From contig JAZGUH010000005.1 of NCBI GenBank assembly GCA_037893225.1, positions 1,488,001 through 1,552,000 on the forward strand: DNA of 64,000 bases, given 5' to 3'. Each line of letters begins with the position of its first letter. Position 1 is the stretch's first letter. Below, piece by piece: positions 1 through 19,756 of the stretch. The position numbers and the translations under genes were made by a program. Under the pieces are notes generated by a model, which worked only from the letters and a program-made list of their open reading frames with translations, ran no database searches and was not told the origin of the DNA. Origin of the DNA: Hippasteria phrygiana. Lineage: Eukaryota > Echinodermata > Asteroidea > Valvatida > Goniasteridae.

Positions 1-14
1 CAGCGTTAAGGCCG

Positions 15-171
15 GGAATCCATGTGTCCGTATTGCGTTATGCGTAAAATGAAATAACGCGGAAAGCAATGGATCATCCGCAATGCGCATTGCGTTATCC
101 ATTTTGCGTGTTCCATTGCTCTTCATGTAATTTCATTTGTAAGCATAACGCAATACGGACACACGGATTCC
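15..171. mobile_element. short foldback MITE
   Basis: Inverted repeat spanning almost the whole segment: the left end ggaatccatgtgtccg pairs with the right end cggacacacggattcc, and pairing continues through the cgtattgcgttatgc arm and most of the interior. Confidence 0.7.
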
Positions 172-884
172 TGGTTATTCTCAAAGCGTGGTACTTTTGC
201 ACGCCGACCAAACTTGTGCGTCATAAAAAAGACATCAACCTCAATGCACCGAAGTATAGTCTCTGTAATCACGGTTACCTTCCATCAAAACTAGGGCAAG
301 CATCGTCAGCTTTCTCTGTCTTTCTTCTAAAAGATCCATGATTTCGCACATTTCGCCCGTGAATAATTCATTTTTGTACGTCGCAATGTGTCAAAGTTCA
401 CATAACTTTCCCAGAGTTTGCGCGAAACCGTTCAATTTATTCTGCTCCACTGCGCATGTCCGACATCGCACGCAGGGCAAGCGCGAGTAAGCTCAGGGAA
501 GGTAATCGAACGCACTATATATTTATTCGTCTGAAACCCTGACTCCTTAAAGTACATAGTATGTGTCAATGTGACTTGAACCCGGACTTCTTTTCATAGA
601 AGGCACGGCTGTTTCATATTGATGGTTGCTGTTCAAAGAGCTTCATTTATAAACTAATAATGCAATTCCTAGAATATATTTTAACAAATAGCCTCGGCAA
701 CTACATTCAAAACTTCATTTTGGTTTGCTATTACAGCCTTCTTTATTAAAAAAAATGCCGATTTTGTTTTGGACACAACTGTTTTTAACACATTGCCCTA
801 AAAACCCACAAAATTCAATCTCTGTTGTTAGTTACCTAATTCCAAGGTTTGGTTGTGAAATGTCTACCATAATGTTTAATATTA

Positions 885-1260
885 ACGGAGAAATGACGGA
901 AAAATACAAAGCATTGACAGCTAGACATTCAGACTGGTGCCGCACACAGTGCAGCATGTACACAACCAAAGTGCCAAGGGTACCACTCTGAATCCCAGTG
1001 GTTCGACTTCTCCGAACCAAACTGGCGTCCCCCCCAATTATTTTTTTTTCATGATTTTCAGACAAAACACTATTTTCAAGGGATGATCGTGTGCATTATT
1101 AGTTTCTTCTTTTGAATGATCCTTCCAATCATAGGAATTTCAGGACGAACACTTTCTGTAGCCCAATGAGAAACTTTTGAGATGCGTGGTGGCAGCAGAC
1201 ATACTGGTACTTTTTCATTGGTCTCCCCAGTCGTGTGCGTGCCCAAAACTACGCACACAT
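885..1260. repeat. dispersed repeat, copy 1
   Basis: Shares a long stretch with 25157-25415: acggagaaatga, then cattcagactgg, gccgcaca, ccaaactggcgt and the block around ttttcaagggatg. Its right part, with ggcagcagacatac, is also found near 44335 and, inverted, near 44585. No coding capacity. Confidence 0.65.
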
Positions 1261-2374
1261 GCTCAGAATTAGCATTGTAGTCTCCAAGGCTACGTGTCCT
1301 TTTAACTCACAAACTTGTGTTGTTCCGATACTGCTGTAATTGAAAAAAAGAATAATGCAAGCAATGATTTTTCAAGTTTATTTAGCACTTTAAAAAAATA
1401 TATATTTGTAAAATATTATTCAAAATTGGCCGGTCGAAGCTAAAAATCATAACTCGTAAATTATCAATTTTTAAACTTGTTCAGGTGGCCCTTAGCATTG
1501 TAAATTTTTTGCTGTTTCAATATTTAACTTGTAAATACAGTCTTATTAGAAATAGATAACCAACTTGTAAGTGTTGCATGTATTAGAGGTTGAGACTTTG
1601 TAACTTGTGCCTGTGCTTGAACACTATTTTATGAGCACATCATTGGCAATTTCTGAGGCTGCACAATTCTGTGCATACACAATTATAGTGACTCACATCG
1701 TTTTGTTGTAGCAAAACACATCATAGCCTACGAGCGAAGTCTGAAAAAAAATATGCAAGTTATGTCATCGGTACAATAGTTTCATGTTTGTGAAAAGAGG
1801 TTGTACAGACTACCGAGAGAGAGATGCCCATCATTTGAAAAAACCTTTTCAGACTACCCGATACGCATGTATGCATTTAACAATTCAGAACTGGTGTTTG
1901 AGATAGCCCAGTAAACCCGCCCGAGTAGAAATTCTACCAGAAAAGTGGGTGATTGTTAGCGTTTCATGTATATAGCAAAGTTCAAGCCAACGATCTCTTT
2001 GTATCTTTGAATAACGAATCACGTCGGTGTTTGATAAATCTAGGCTTTACTCTGTCACTAATCCCAATTTTTTTTAATAGCTTTTGAGATTCAAATGTAG
2101 AAAGGCTTTATTTGTTTCATACGCAAAGTTGAACATGTTTTTAAAACATTTTGATAACGGTTTATGCGTTATTTTTGCTTAATTGAAATTACCCCTTCAG
2201 TGTCTGCCCGTTTCAGCAAAATTGTAAAATTGATTTGACACGTTCGCTTCAACAATCTCCAACTTTTGCACCTGGGTCTGCTCGAAAGCCTGCTACTGAA
2301 TTTCGGCAAAATGTGTAGCTGATACTGTTCTGGATGTAATTTACCATGTACATGTACATGTATAGCCATATTAT

Positions 2375-2656
2375 TACCCTAACCCCTTGGGTAACTTTAC
2401 TAGAAAGTATCCTGAATCCGCCAAAATCCACCTATTTTGTCATGCACAAAAAGTTGGTTTTGGTGACTGCTCAATATGGAGGTATCCTGAATCCATCAAA
2501 ATCCTGCAGTACCGCTAGGCTTACAATCCTCAATCCATCAAAATCCCCCAGTTTTCAATATGGAGGTATCCTGAATCCGCCGAAATCCTCCAAAACGGGT
2601 ATGGATTTTGATGGATTTTGATGGATTTAGGTAGATTTAGGTAGGTTAGGGTTAAA
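2375..2656. mobile_element. foldback element with repeated aatccgccaaaatcc motif
   Basis: Left end carries ccctaacc and several copies of cctgaatccgccaaaatcc; the right end carries the inverse, ggattttgatggatt, and ggttagggttaa. Related fragments appear near 11585, 13040-13090 and 41317-41375. Confidence 0.6.
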
Positions 2657-3735
2657 GAATGTTATTGCCTGTGTTTATGAGCACAATTAGTCAAAGCTTT
2701 AGTTCAGATCGACATCAAATACGGACATGGGAGTGACCATGTTACGAGTGAGGCATGCTGGGATATGGTTGGGCGATGTACTGATTATCACGTACATCTA
2801 CACATGTTCAAAATCTCAACTGATAAAATTGTCTTTTTCGTACCTGTACGGGAAGAATGCTCACACGTCCAAGTACATACAAGTTACAAATCTCAACCTC
2901 TCGATTGTCGTATTTTTATCGTGTTATCACCACTCGAGTAGTTAATTGTATTGTAATTACACCAGCAATGTGGCGTGTCTGAATATGTTATTACTGAGAT
3001 AGTTTTAGATACTGATAGTAATGCTTTCCTTATTTGAAAATTACCATGTCAGTTTCCTTTGTGGTATGTTTGGTGATAAGTTATATCCTCATAGACCAGT
3101 TCACAAATAAATTTATATTAAATGCACGTGCGCATATTAAAGCGAGAAGTGATCGAAATTGATTTTTTTGGAGCATTGGCCGAATGTGCTAGATAGAATT
3201 GATCAAATTTAGTCTGTAATTTTGCGATGTAGAAAACCTTCTGAATCGCGCTACGGTATACATTCGCAGGACAAAATAAGGAGTTAAAAGAGAAAATGTT
3301 TATCCGACCGCCTGTTGCCTACATGATTGTATACGTCATCAGATGCAGGTGGGAGACACATGGAAGATCTAGTGTACAATACCCCTCGTCCGCCAAAATC
3401 CTCCGACAATTTCCGTTCATTTTTTTAAAAGAAAATATCCGTAAATGTTTACCAATATCAACATGTGAACCTACTCAAAATTCTTCTGGGTTAAGTAGAA
3501 TAAAGAAAAAAGTTGCGAATGATCACTTGTGTAGAAAACAATGATTTGTGAAATGACTCCAAAATGGCTCAACTGTGACATTGGGTCCGTCACTTTCCTT
3601 ATAATACACAGTTTTTTCTCTGACAGAGGAAGGACTACTTTTTATGTCCGGCCGCTGTGTATCCAGCTCTCATCTACTCTACAGAATTCTGACTTGTTTA
3701 TATTTTCATTTTTTCATCTTTATTTGTTTTGACAG

Positions 3736-10333
<6,598 letters not shown>

Positions 10334-11157
10334 TGTGGGCGGGGCTTAATCCAGTCAAATCAGAAAAACCTAAGCTGCCATTGTTTCATTATTGAGCAAA
10401 AGTGCCTCCATCACACAAACACACAACCTTCGTCAAGCCTTTCCGAGGGAAAACGCCACAAAGAAATTCCAGCTTTTCAGGGATTTTTTTGATGGAAACA
10501 CAGAGCACAAGACTGCGGATAACGGAAACTTTTGATCCGATGACACCACGGCCGAATGCACATTGGGAGATTACTCCAGTGGATTTTGTGAAGCTGGTTA
10601 CCAGGCAAAAGGGGACCAGCAAAGTCTATTTGTAAAGCTATACTCAGAATCTTTCAAAGATTGGTATTTATAAATATAAAGCAAAAATAAAAGTCAATTT
10701 TTTTCTTTTTCTCCTTTCTTATTATGGTTGGTAACTTTATCGTTGGAGACATTTGTCGCATTTCTGTCGTGTGAACCATTTTTTCCTCACCTATTTTTGT
10801 GTACGCTGTCTGTCTTTGTACCTGGTAGATCTTCAGCGTTGCTTTGTGATTTTGAGAAAGGAAACGTATCAATTCAAAATGTAAAGATGAACGGTTGAAA
10901 AAGTCGATATTTCTGACGGTTAACTTGCCATTGGCTTTCTGTTCTTTTGGCATCTGTACTCCTGTCTCATGATTGCCTCTGAAAAATCTAATGTGCAAGA
11001 CTTCCTTCCCAAATAATCTATCGCTGATCCTTTTCAGTATAACATCCAACAGTTGTTACAGTGGGAAGCAACAATCCAACAGTAAGAGCAAAAGGCTTTT
11101 TGTTCACTTCTCAAATCAGCAAAATCCCACAGAATCAGTGCTGGTTACACCTGTTGC
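10334..11157 (+). other. UNC13 3' untranslated and flanking sequence
   Basis: No repeats recognised. Contains the candidate polyadenylation signal at 10686-10691. The exact transcript end is not determinable. Confidence 0.5.
10686..10691 (+). other. candidate UNC13 polyadenylation signal
   Basis: AATAAA about 353 bases after the stop codon. Other AATAAA copies occur further downstream (for example near 12697), so the true 3' end may be longer, as is common for neuronal transcripts. Confidence 0.4.
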
Positions 11158-11361
11158 ACTAAACCCCTTAAGCCGGGGTGCCATGTCGGCTTTGCAGCCA
11201 AGCAAAACAGGCACAAGAGGCTTGTGCAGCCAAGCGTAACGAACACAATAATCCGACAATGGATTGAAAATGCAGAAAATGGCGTATTATAGACGTCATC
11301 TGGCCTGGTGGCAAATTTTTGTTTTTGCGGCAATTGCCGTCATCCGTACGCAAGGGGTTAA
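11158..11361 (+). mobile_element. TTAA-flanked MITE family, copy 2
   Basis: Left end aaacccctta, right end caaggggttaa, so terminal inverted repeats are visible. Core cagccaagcgtaac and caatggattgaaaatgcag identical or close to copy 3. Confidence 0.7.
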
Positions 11362-12775
11362 GTAGGACTCGGGATGTAATAGTTTTGTTTTCGGTGAGTG
11401 CACATTTTTTTACTTCTCTGACCATTTAGATAAAACCATTCCCAGATTCAATTCAAAATATTTACTTTCACCAAGAATTAATTGAGTTGAAAATAAAAAC
11501 AAATATGGGGGCATCGCACAAAAAATCAGAGCCTTGTGGGGGATATGCCTTCTACATAAACCAAAATAACAAATATTAACCGTAACAGTCCTGAATCCTC
11601 CAATTTTAATAGGATTTTCCACATACCTAAGGGAGTTAAGGGAGTTAAGGGAAACGGGGAAAGGATCACCGGATCAACTTTATTTTATGCAGAATGCCAT
11701 GTGTTACAAAAATGCAAACTGATCTAATTTCCTGTTGTCATTGGCTGTGAAAAAATGGCAGTTTTTCAGTTCGTAGAAAATCTATCCCATAAGTTTATGC
11801 AAAAAAAACTATTTTTTTTAATTAAAGCAATAAGAACAATTGATCCTTCGAAATAACCCACCAGCATAACAAAAAACTGGGTGCTGCTGGAGGACAATTA
11901 GGCTGTTTATCATGCAAAAATCCTGAAAGTTTGATTATATATTTGTACACAAAGCTAAGGAGGCGCTGCTGTATGTTGGGCCTTGGATGACATCATCGCT
12001 TGGCTTATGAATATGGAAAAGTTCATTAGCCTAAAAACAAAATATTGTAATTACTCCTTAGCATGGCAAGAAAGCTTTCCTGCATGTATTCCAGTCATAC
12101 AAATCCTATTGCATAATTCCTTTAATATCACATTGATGTAAGTTTTACATTGACTGAAGTGTCCTTGGCAGTTTTTGTTTTTTGTTTTTTTTGTAAGTCT
12201 TCTTTCCCCTCACAAATTCTCTGGTCTGCCTTCATCATCAACACATGGAATCGAAATTCATGTTCAGAAATATTGTGGAATCTTTTTTAAATGTCATACA
12301 TGCAGATCTGTGTTTGATACAAGCAATATTTGCAAGAAACTGATCACTGCTCTGCCTACAAAAAATTCTGAGAACAAAAACCTGTTTCGTTGTGTCTTTC
12401 CCCACTGGAAAATAAGAAATGGCTCAATTGAAAATTAACTGTGCTTGACTGTGAATTACTTATGTTGTTTTTGTATGCATTGCTCATTTCTGCTGTTGAC
12501 TCCAATTTTTTACTGGTTGTTTTCCCAACACACTATTATCTGTTTGTATATATCACTTTTATATGAAACATTCTCATTGGAAATCTCACTTATTTAACCC
12601 TAAATACTTCAGCATTTTTGCTGATAACTTTTTTGCTGAGAATCTACCAAAATCTAACACTGTGCAGTGAACCAATGGTGCATTTGTAGTACTTCAAATA
12701 AATTGGGACCGCAAGACCCCGAACGTGTACAGCGACACCTCATACTCCATAGTCAAAAAGACAGGAGATAAAATT

Positions 12776-13001
12776 AGGACGATGTGATTTTGATAATGAG
12801 CGGCCAAAATCACATCCTATTCTATTCCAAATCACACCTGAAGCCTGTAAACTGTTTCCCACTTTGACAAAGAGTACATTGGGACTTCGGGGTTTAACAG
12901 CTTAAACCTCGTGATTCTGGGCTCTGATGTGATTTTGGACTCTCATTGTTGAAATCACATCTGCCTAATCTGCCTGTTCATTTTGAATAGAAAATCACAT
13001 C
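12776..13001. mobile_element. palindromic MITE (atgtgatttt family), copy 1
   Basis: Repeated, inverted motifs gatgtgattttg and caaaatcacatc. The right end (ttttgaatagaaaatcacatccaagg) is the same as the right end of the larger copy at 54402-55158, and the middle (agagtacattg, ggtttaaca) matches that copy in reverse. Confidence 0.7.
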
Positions 13002-14279
13002 CAAGGCTTTCGGTGTAATTATACCAAGGCTCTGCAGTCCTGATTCAATCAAAATCAAATGGTTGGATTTTGAAGGATTAGGGTTAATCCAGCTTGTCTA
13101 CCTTAAACAACAAAATTCTTTTTTTCTGTTGGTGGAATATTTAAATTGATTATACAAAATCTTACACACTCCGCTGTTTTTTGTCAACTGTCGGACACAT
13201 TTGTGTGGGAACATCCTGCTTTTTTTCCTGGGCCTTGTTTAGTTATTGAAATGTAAATGAAATATATATCAGAGTATATTATGAATAAGACTATTTATTT
13301 CTATGCCGTGTGCAGCACATGCTGTTTTGTATATTTGTTCTTTTTGCATAAAGGATTTTTTCTCTGTTGCAGATTGACAGGTTATTTGTAGAATTGCAGA
13401 AACTCTAAATGTAAATAGTGTATTTCTTTACACATCATTGTTTATGTGAACACATTTGTGTTGCGACCAAGTGCAATTTGATATCAAGTAATACTCAAAT
13501 ATAATGGTGCACGTTAAAAAGACTACTTGAAGTTAAACAAAAAAGATAACAGGTTTGGTAAACTGCTTATTTGTTTACCCATTTACTCTTAAAAATATCG
13601 AGAATTATACTCTTGTTTATATTTGGTATGTAATTAAGTATGGTATTATAATGTAACAACACTGTTCATGGGTTTCAAGAATTGATTAAAAGAAGATGAA
13701 TCTTGGTAATTTTTATATACCAACTTGATTTGCAGTTGATATGTCGAACTTTTTGATAATGATTTAACAAAAATCTCCAGAATATTTAAATTGGATTTTT
13801 CGATTTTTGTGTTGTAGGATTCTCATGTAGGCATAGACTTTTTCTAACCTCCGAATTAAATTTAAAGATTGTATTGCGATTTCTTTCCTACATAAATTGG
13901 GTCTTTTTATCAAAGTTTTATACTGAGATTTAAAATAACGGTTCCCTTAAATGTCTTTTTTTTTCTTCAAGAAATGTATGAAAGTTTTGATTTCTGATAT
14001 GCCAAAGCTCGCATTCTGTAATCGAAGTTTGTCAACAAAGTCCCTTTTTTACAGTTTCGCCAGAAATCTATCTTGGCCTATTTTTTCATGCTTTGTCACT
14101 TGTCAATAAGAGTGTTTTTCTAAGAAAGACTGCATTTTCAAAGTTTCGTCGTCTGCTCATGCATATTCAAATGCGATCTGATGACCTCATTCGGTTGGGG
14201 ACTTATGGGATTTCATTGCTATGTGCCGTGACGTACTTGCTCCTCGGTTGTTGATTTGCCAAAATTATTACGTAATACA

Positions 14280-14363
14280 CTTCGAGGGGTCAAATCGTAT
14301 CTAAGCACTTACGTGACGTTACACACGCACGTAAGTGCTTCGATACGATTTGACCCCTCGAGG
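14280..14363. repeat. near-perfect 36-bp-arm hairpin
   Basis: Arms 14280-14315 and 14328-14363 pair with about two mismatches around a 12-base loop. The arm contains aggggtcaaatcgtat. Probably a compact MITE or a replication-born palindrome. Confidence 0.85.
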
Positions 14364-15236
14364 TCATGAGAAGAACTGTTGTCCATATCATGCATATCAC
14401 GTTGGCGAATGACGTCGAATTCTCGTCAAAAATGCGTCATTTCTAAGACGAAACCATCACATGTGCACAACCTACCCAAAGACAAACTATTAGTAAGTTG
14501 TAGCCTAGCGGCAAATTTCCATTCCTGATACAGATGTAGATTTGTAGCAATAATTTTAGAGTAAATCGACTGTTTGTACAAACCTGTGTTTAATCATGGA
14601 GGTAGTAAACACCTCCATGGTTTAATCATGGAGGATGTCTTATTTCTCCGTGCTTTAATAATGTTCCTGTTGTCGTTTAATTTATTTGGACTTAATTGCA
14701 CATTTTCTTTTCGTTTTTCAAATTAGCATTTGATACATTCGTCAGACCAAATCATTCCGATCAAAATATTGAAATTAAGTCCTGTCATTCCACCGCTATG
14801 TAGTATTGTAAAACAATAGAATTTGTACAGCTTCAGATTAACATAGTATTTAATATTAATACCCAGTAGTCTATGCACGGATTAGTAGGGTGCGCTGATG
14901 GAGAAACCATACATTGTTATTGCGTTCACAATACAAGTGCATACTACCATATCTGCCATTCTTTCTTTTTAATTTACAGTTCGATTCAAAAGAAAAAGCG
15001 TATGAATAGTTTCACGAGAAAGGAGATAGCCAGGATGTTTATATATATATATATGCAAAGAAAAAAACAATGGATTGTAAAGTGTGTATAAAGGGAAGCA
15101 TTGCAAAGGTTGAAGCAGATGTGATATATTGTACATTTTCCCCAAAAAATTTGGTCTGTATTTTTCTTTTCATTTTGGTATTGGGCTTATTTAAAGTATC
15201 AAGAAACATTTTATCAAACGAGAGATTGAGCAAAAT

Positions 15237-15318
15237 AAATCGGTTGACCGGGGTGCAAACCCAAGACCTCTCGATTACACAACCAGTGTCCAATACGAGA
15301 GCACATACCTAGTTCCCC
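15237..15318 (-). mobile_element. degenerate tRNA-like SINE fragment
   Basis: Minus strand contains ggtcttgggtttgcacccc, resembling a B-box arm, preceded by a tRNA-like segment. No intact tRNA fold. Confidence 0.4.
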
Positions 15319-15721
15319 AGATGTACCTGGTTCAGTTTCCGCTTCAGGGGATTTTCATGTACTCAGTTATGAAAATAAATTAAAAAACATTAACCCGCCC
15401 CTAAAAGAAAAAGAATCTTTGTTTTTCATTTGATACAAAAAATGATTTCACCGCAGATGGGTTTGTATTATAACCATGTTCTTTTAGCGCAATGTTGATC
15501 CAATGTTTTGTACACTTGATACAATTTTGTAGCGCCCTCATTTGTCAAAAAATAACCATGTTGACTTCTTTGTACACGGTAAAAGTAGTACACACACGAA
15601 AGGTGCTAAACCATTTTTACTAGAGATGTTTCAGTCTGTAGATGATGGCCATATTTGGCAATCGTAGAAACGTCATCCGTAAAGTACTTTACAGTTTTAT
15701 GATTCAAGGAAATACGGTTCA

Positions 15722-15860
15722 TGAGTGATATTACACTGGTATTCGAACCAGCGATCTTCTTATTACTGGTGCAAACGACTTAACCACTCGGCCTCTCAGC
15801 TTGTCAGTAGGCGTATCCAGGTCATAGGTTCGAGTCCCTCTGGAGTAACCCTATGATCTT
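15722..15860. mobile_element. tRNA-derived SINE-like segments
   Basis: Minus strand 15800-15722 has gaggccgagtggttaag (A-box like) and ctggttcgaataccag, a perfect T-arm with B box. On the plus strand ggttcgagtccct follows at 15829. The acceptor ends do not pair, so this is a pol III-type repeat, not a tRNA gene. Confidence 0.6.
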
Positions 15861-17141
15861 ATTCTCGCATGCTCTCCAAAAAAGCACTAAGCACACAGTG
15901 CTGATCACACAATGTTGGAAAGTTCAAAACCTTGTTTACAAATTGCATTACCAGTTGCAGACCATCTTTGTCTGCTATACTCAATTATGTTCGCATTCGT
16001 CAAAATTATTTGGAACCCGTTCAGCTATTACAGATGATTTGCCAAGTTCACAGTAGTCAGGAAAAAGCCGACACATTTCTGAGTGACACGGTTGCAAAGC
16101 CATGATGTAGCGGGTCGTTGGTTGTTAGAGATATTCTCGACAAGTATAGATTGGTATGCAACGCTTTTGTGTAAACATTTTTGTTATAACACCAGAACTA
16201 CAAATTAAAAATACAACTCCAAAACGCAAGGCGTTTTTAAATCTTTCATTTACCATCACCTGGCGGCATTCTGGTTTTTTTAACAAACGAAAAATTCCAG
16301 GCAGGTTTAGGATGCGCTTTCCATGCATACAAAAATTCAAAATCAACATTACCTATTTGTTAGAACAATCTGATCTATGCATTTCCCCTATACCAGTGCG
16401 TAAGGCGTACTCCATTCGATCATTTGTACTCAGTTACACTGCACTTCCGGATCCACAATGACGTCACACTTACGAATAGGATGGATTGATGCAAGGTCCA
16501 AACTGTACAAATGTCGACACACATTCGTACAAAAAGTGTTCGACATGGTTGTAATCCCAAGGGATAATAAATTCAGCGCCGACATGCATTTCTTCAGTAA
16601 TGTAATTTGTATGTGTGTGTGTGTGGGGTCCCCTGGTTTATCAAATCATTGCATGTTCTGCCTGTGGCACGTACCGTACGTAAATTGTACATTGTAAATA
16701 TCAACATATATAATGTGTTCTCATTCCTCCTAGATCCTCTGCAGTCTTTCTTAAAAACGAAGTGGGTTTTTATCACACATTATGGTATTTTTTCAATTGG
16801 ATGTGTAATGATTAATGTATAACTGGTTTGAAGGATTCGTTCAATTCTTCGCTGAATCGCGACGTTGTCGGTTTGTGCACTATTTTCTAAGCAATATCGT
16901 CCTTTCACTGCCCAAGTCCGGGCAAGCCTCTCTCCTCTGGTATCTTGTTGTATCATTACTGGAGTCAATAAATCAAGAAATAACCGACGCATTTGTTGAC
17001 GATGTGTCAAATTTATTGCTCCAAAAGGGCGTACAGGTCTTGTGAATTCACGAACAATTTTTTTCACTTTTTACGTCTGGGACGTCTTGGTGCTGGAAAC
17101 GACCTGTTCAGTCTGTCTGTAGGGCTATATAGCAGATACCC

Positions 17142-17323
17142 TGCACGATATGGGGGAAAGGGGTACCTCCCCCCTTTTTTAACCCTATACCCTAAGCACA
17201 CTCCAGATTATTGTTATCTAACACATCCCCCTAGATTTCTGAATAGAATTCCTGAGATTCCGGGAACACAATGACCAACGCAAAAGAGGGGGGGGGGTCC
17301 CCTTTTTCCCGCATATCGTGCTT
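17142..17323. mobile_element. MITE with gcacgatatg termini, copy 1
   Basis: Left end gcacgatatgggggaaagg pairs with right end ttcccgcatatcgtgc. Internal ttccgggaacacaat block is shared with 42470-42665; a third partial copy is at 63796-63870. Confidence 0.65.
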
Positions 17324-17556
17324 CATATGGATATAGCAGTATATAGTTTTAGTCAACTTGCCCCCCTGGCGGCATTTGAGGCGTCATACAAAACAAAAGG
17401 AAATTGTGTTTTTGCGACGGTTTGAAGACGGTTCAGACGTTGTTTGCCCTCCCTGGCACAAAAAGCTGGATACGCTACACTGACAGTAACGTACATAGCT
17501 GGAGGACGTAGAACGCATTGACTGAGCTTTATGATGACACACTTTGGCGCTACACC

Positions 17557-17687
17557 GGGCTGCGTTCCACTCACGCGAACAATGCAAACGTTCGCCAACG
17601 TTATGTTAATTATTTTTGCACATCCAATGGAAAATTGTTCGCGTAGTTGGCAAACGTTCGCGTTGTTCGCTTAGTGGAACGCAGCCC
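17557..17687. mobile_element. MITE with gggctgcgttccac termini
   Basis: Left end gggctgcgttccac pairs exactly with right end gtggaacgcagccc; the arms continue with cgaacaa and caaacgttcg. Terminal style resembles hAT-type MITEs, which is inference. Confidence 0.8.
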
Positions 17688-19560
17688 TGATGATATAATT
17701 TCCGGGTCCACCTACACGGTGTTCCATGGATAGCACGTGAACTGACTTTCGTCCAAATGTGGCCGTTCATAAGGTGTAGTGGATCAGCGGGGGCGGCTGT
17801 TTACCAAAAATGTAGCAATGCGCAGGCACAGATGTGAAATCCGCCATGTTTGGTCCAACGTTTGGGACTCCTCACGTCGTAGCTCTACGGCTTTGAGGGC
17901 GTCCTCTCTTTTGGGGCGGGGGGGGGGGGGGGGGGGGCAGGTTTTGTTATTTAAATTAAATGGCATTCAAATTACAAAACGTGTACTTGTGCCTGTCGCA
18001 GAGGAACAAAGATACCTTCATTGTGATTTGTGACGTCATATGCACGGTCTCTATTCCTCTTACGTAGCGTTCACAGTCCCCATTGTGGGGACTGCATATC
18101 GCAGACTGCATTCATTTGCATTCCACTTCCAGATCCAAATGACGTCATATACTCACGAAGAGGATTGAACTGAATAAGGTATTAAGGAATTATAATGAAT
18201 CGTGTTGTAATGTCCTATCTCATGTCCTATCTCCTGTCCCATCTCCTCCATGGATGCAGCCTCTACCATAGACATGTGTTTAATTTCAAGCCGCATGCGC
18301 AGCCAAGTAATCACGGCCTACGATGAGACGACGTCTGTGCTTGTGGGAGCATCTTCATGGGAAGCTCCAGGTGGCGCCCCACAGGAATTCATGACACGGG
18401 CTGCTTTCCCGAACATGTACAGCTCCCAAACTTGTGTTGATGGACATATCGAATGGCAACGACGAGGTTTTGGATATCGGGCATTACTGTCTCGACTCAT
18501 AAGGTAAGATGTTATGAAAATATTTCATCCTTACTTACATTTATTACGAAATCTTCGTTAATACCCTAAAATACAACGAGGCCTGTAATTCATGATGCTC
18601 GGCTGTGAACGCAATTTACCGTCTTCTCATTATTAGGTGCCTATAATTGGCTCAAAGTCTTGGTTAAAGTACTAAGTAGGAACATTCATGAATTTCCTAC
18701 ACGACATCGCAAATCACTTTTCGCCATCGCGAATGTCTTGTTTCCGACATCGTGAAATTTCTCCACGACATTACTTAGTAATGTCGGGAAATTTAAAGTT
18801 GCTGATGTCTCTTCAGAAGCACCATAAGGCCAAGTAGAAAAAAAAACATGTTTAGCGCCCGGGTTTTGTTTTTGTTTTTGAAAAAGGAAGGAGGAGGGGC
18901 TTTAATTTTTTTATTTTCAAGATGGCCGCCATTCTTTTTAAATTTGTTCGACAACCGTAGGTTTTTGCAACTGTTCAAAGATACAAAAGAGGAAGAGACA
19001 TGATGGACAAAAGATTTGAACATGGTTACAGTGGTTTGAATAGTTTTAATAAGCTTGCATTCTATTTTCCGATGGGTCGGTTGACATTTTGGGGTTTTTC
19101 CACCTCATTTCCACTGGTAAAAATATACTAAGCCTAACGTTAATTCTTGAAAATTGTACAAAACAAGCAACTTTTATGCACCAATTAAGCACCAATTGTG
19201 CACCAATTGTGCACCTTATGCCATTTTCTTATGCGCCATTTTGTTATTTTCTCTCAATATTTATAGCATTTTTTTTCAATATTGTGTCTAGTAAAAAGTA
19301 ATGTAACATTTTAAATGCTTGATGTAAATGTAAAGCTATTCTATGACATGCAATGTGGGTTTTCTGACGTAACTGAATCTTGCAAAACATAGGTACATGT
19401 CTCTTGAGGGCGCTGTGCAAAATTTATTGCCGCTTTCACACGGGTCATTAGGCCTTGAAGATTTGCTATTTCTGCTTAAAATACGCGCTACCTGAAATCA
19501 GGCTCGACTTTCATAAAGTCGTTACGGCGTCGCTGATGAGTCACTCTTGTTTTGTTTGCA

Positions 19561-19756
19561 TCGTAGTCAGTCTCAGTTGGCGCAATCGCAATCGCAGACA
19601 GTTGACAACCAGGTTAAATTGTCTGCGATTCAATCAGTTGTTGCGATTCTGTATTTTATAACACATGGAAAGTTTGAATTACAGTCACTCTCAGTCGTAG
19701 TCACAGACATTTGACAACTAGGTTAAATTGTCTGCGATTCGATTAATTGTTGCATT
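19561..19756 (+). repeat. two direct copies of a small hairpin unit
   Basis: Units 19561-19648 and 19682-19756 both contain ttgacaac, aggttaaattgtctgcgatt; within the first, aatcgcagac and gtctgcgatt form a hairpin. Confidence 0.65.

Larger units (their letters stand above)
1..3735. other. non-coding, probably UNC13 intron, with repeats
   Basis: No UNC13 exon recognised here, so this is most likely intron between the first visible exon and one beyond the window. It contains a hairpin element (15-171), a dispersed repeat (885-1260) and a foldback element (2375-2656). The rest is unremarkable AT-rich sequence. Confidence 0.6.

Noticed and set aside
15722..15860. A functional tRNA gene
   Set aside because: T-arm and B box are good but acceptor stem pairing is absent, and the surroundings look like a SINE.
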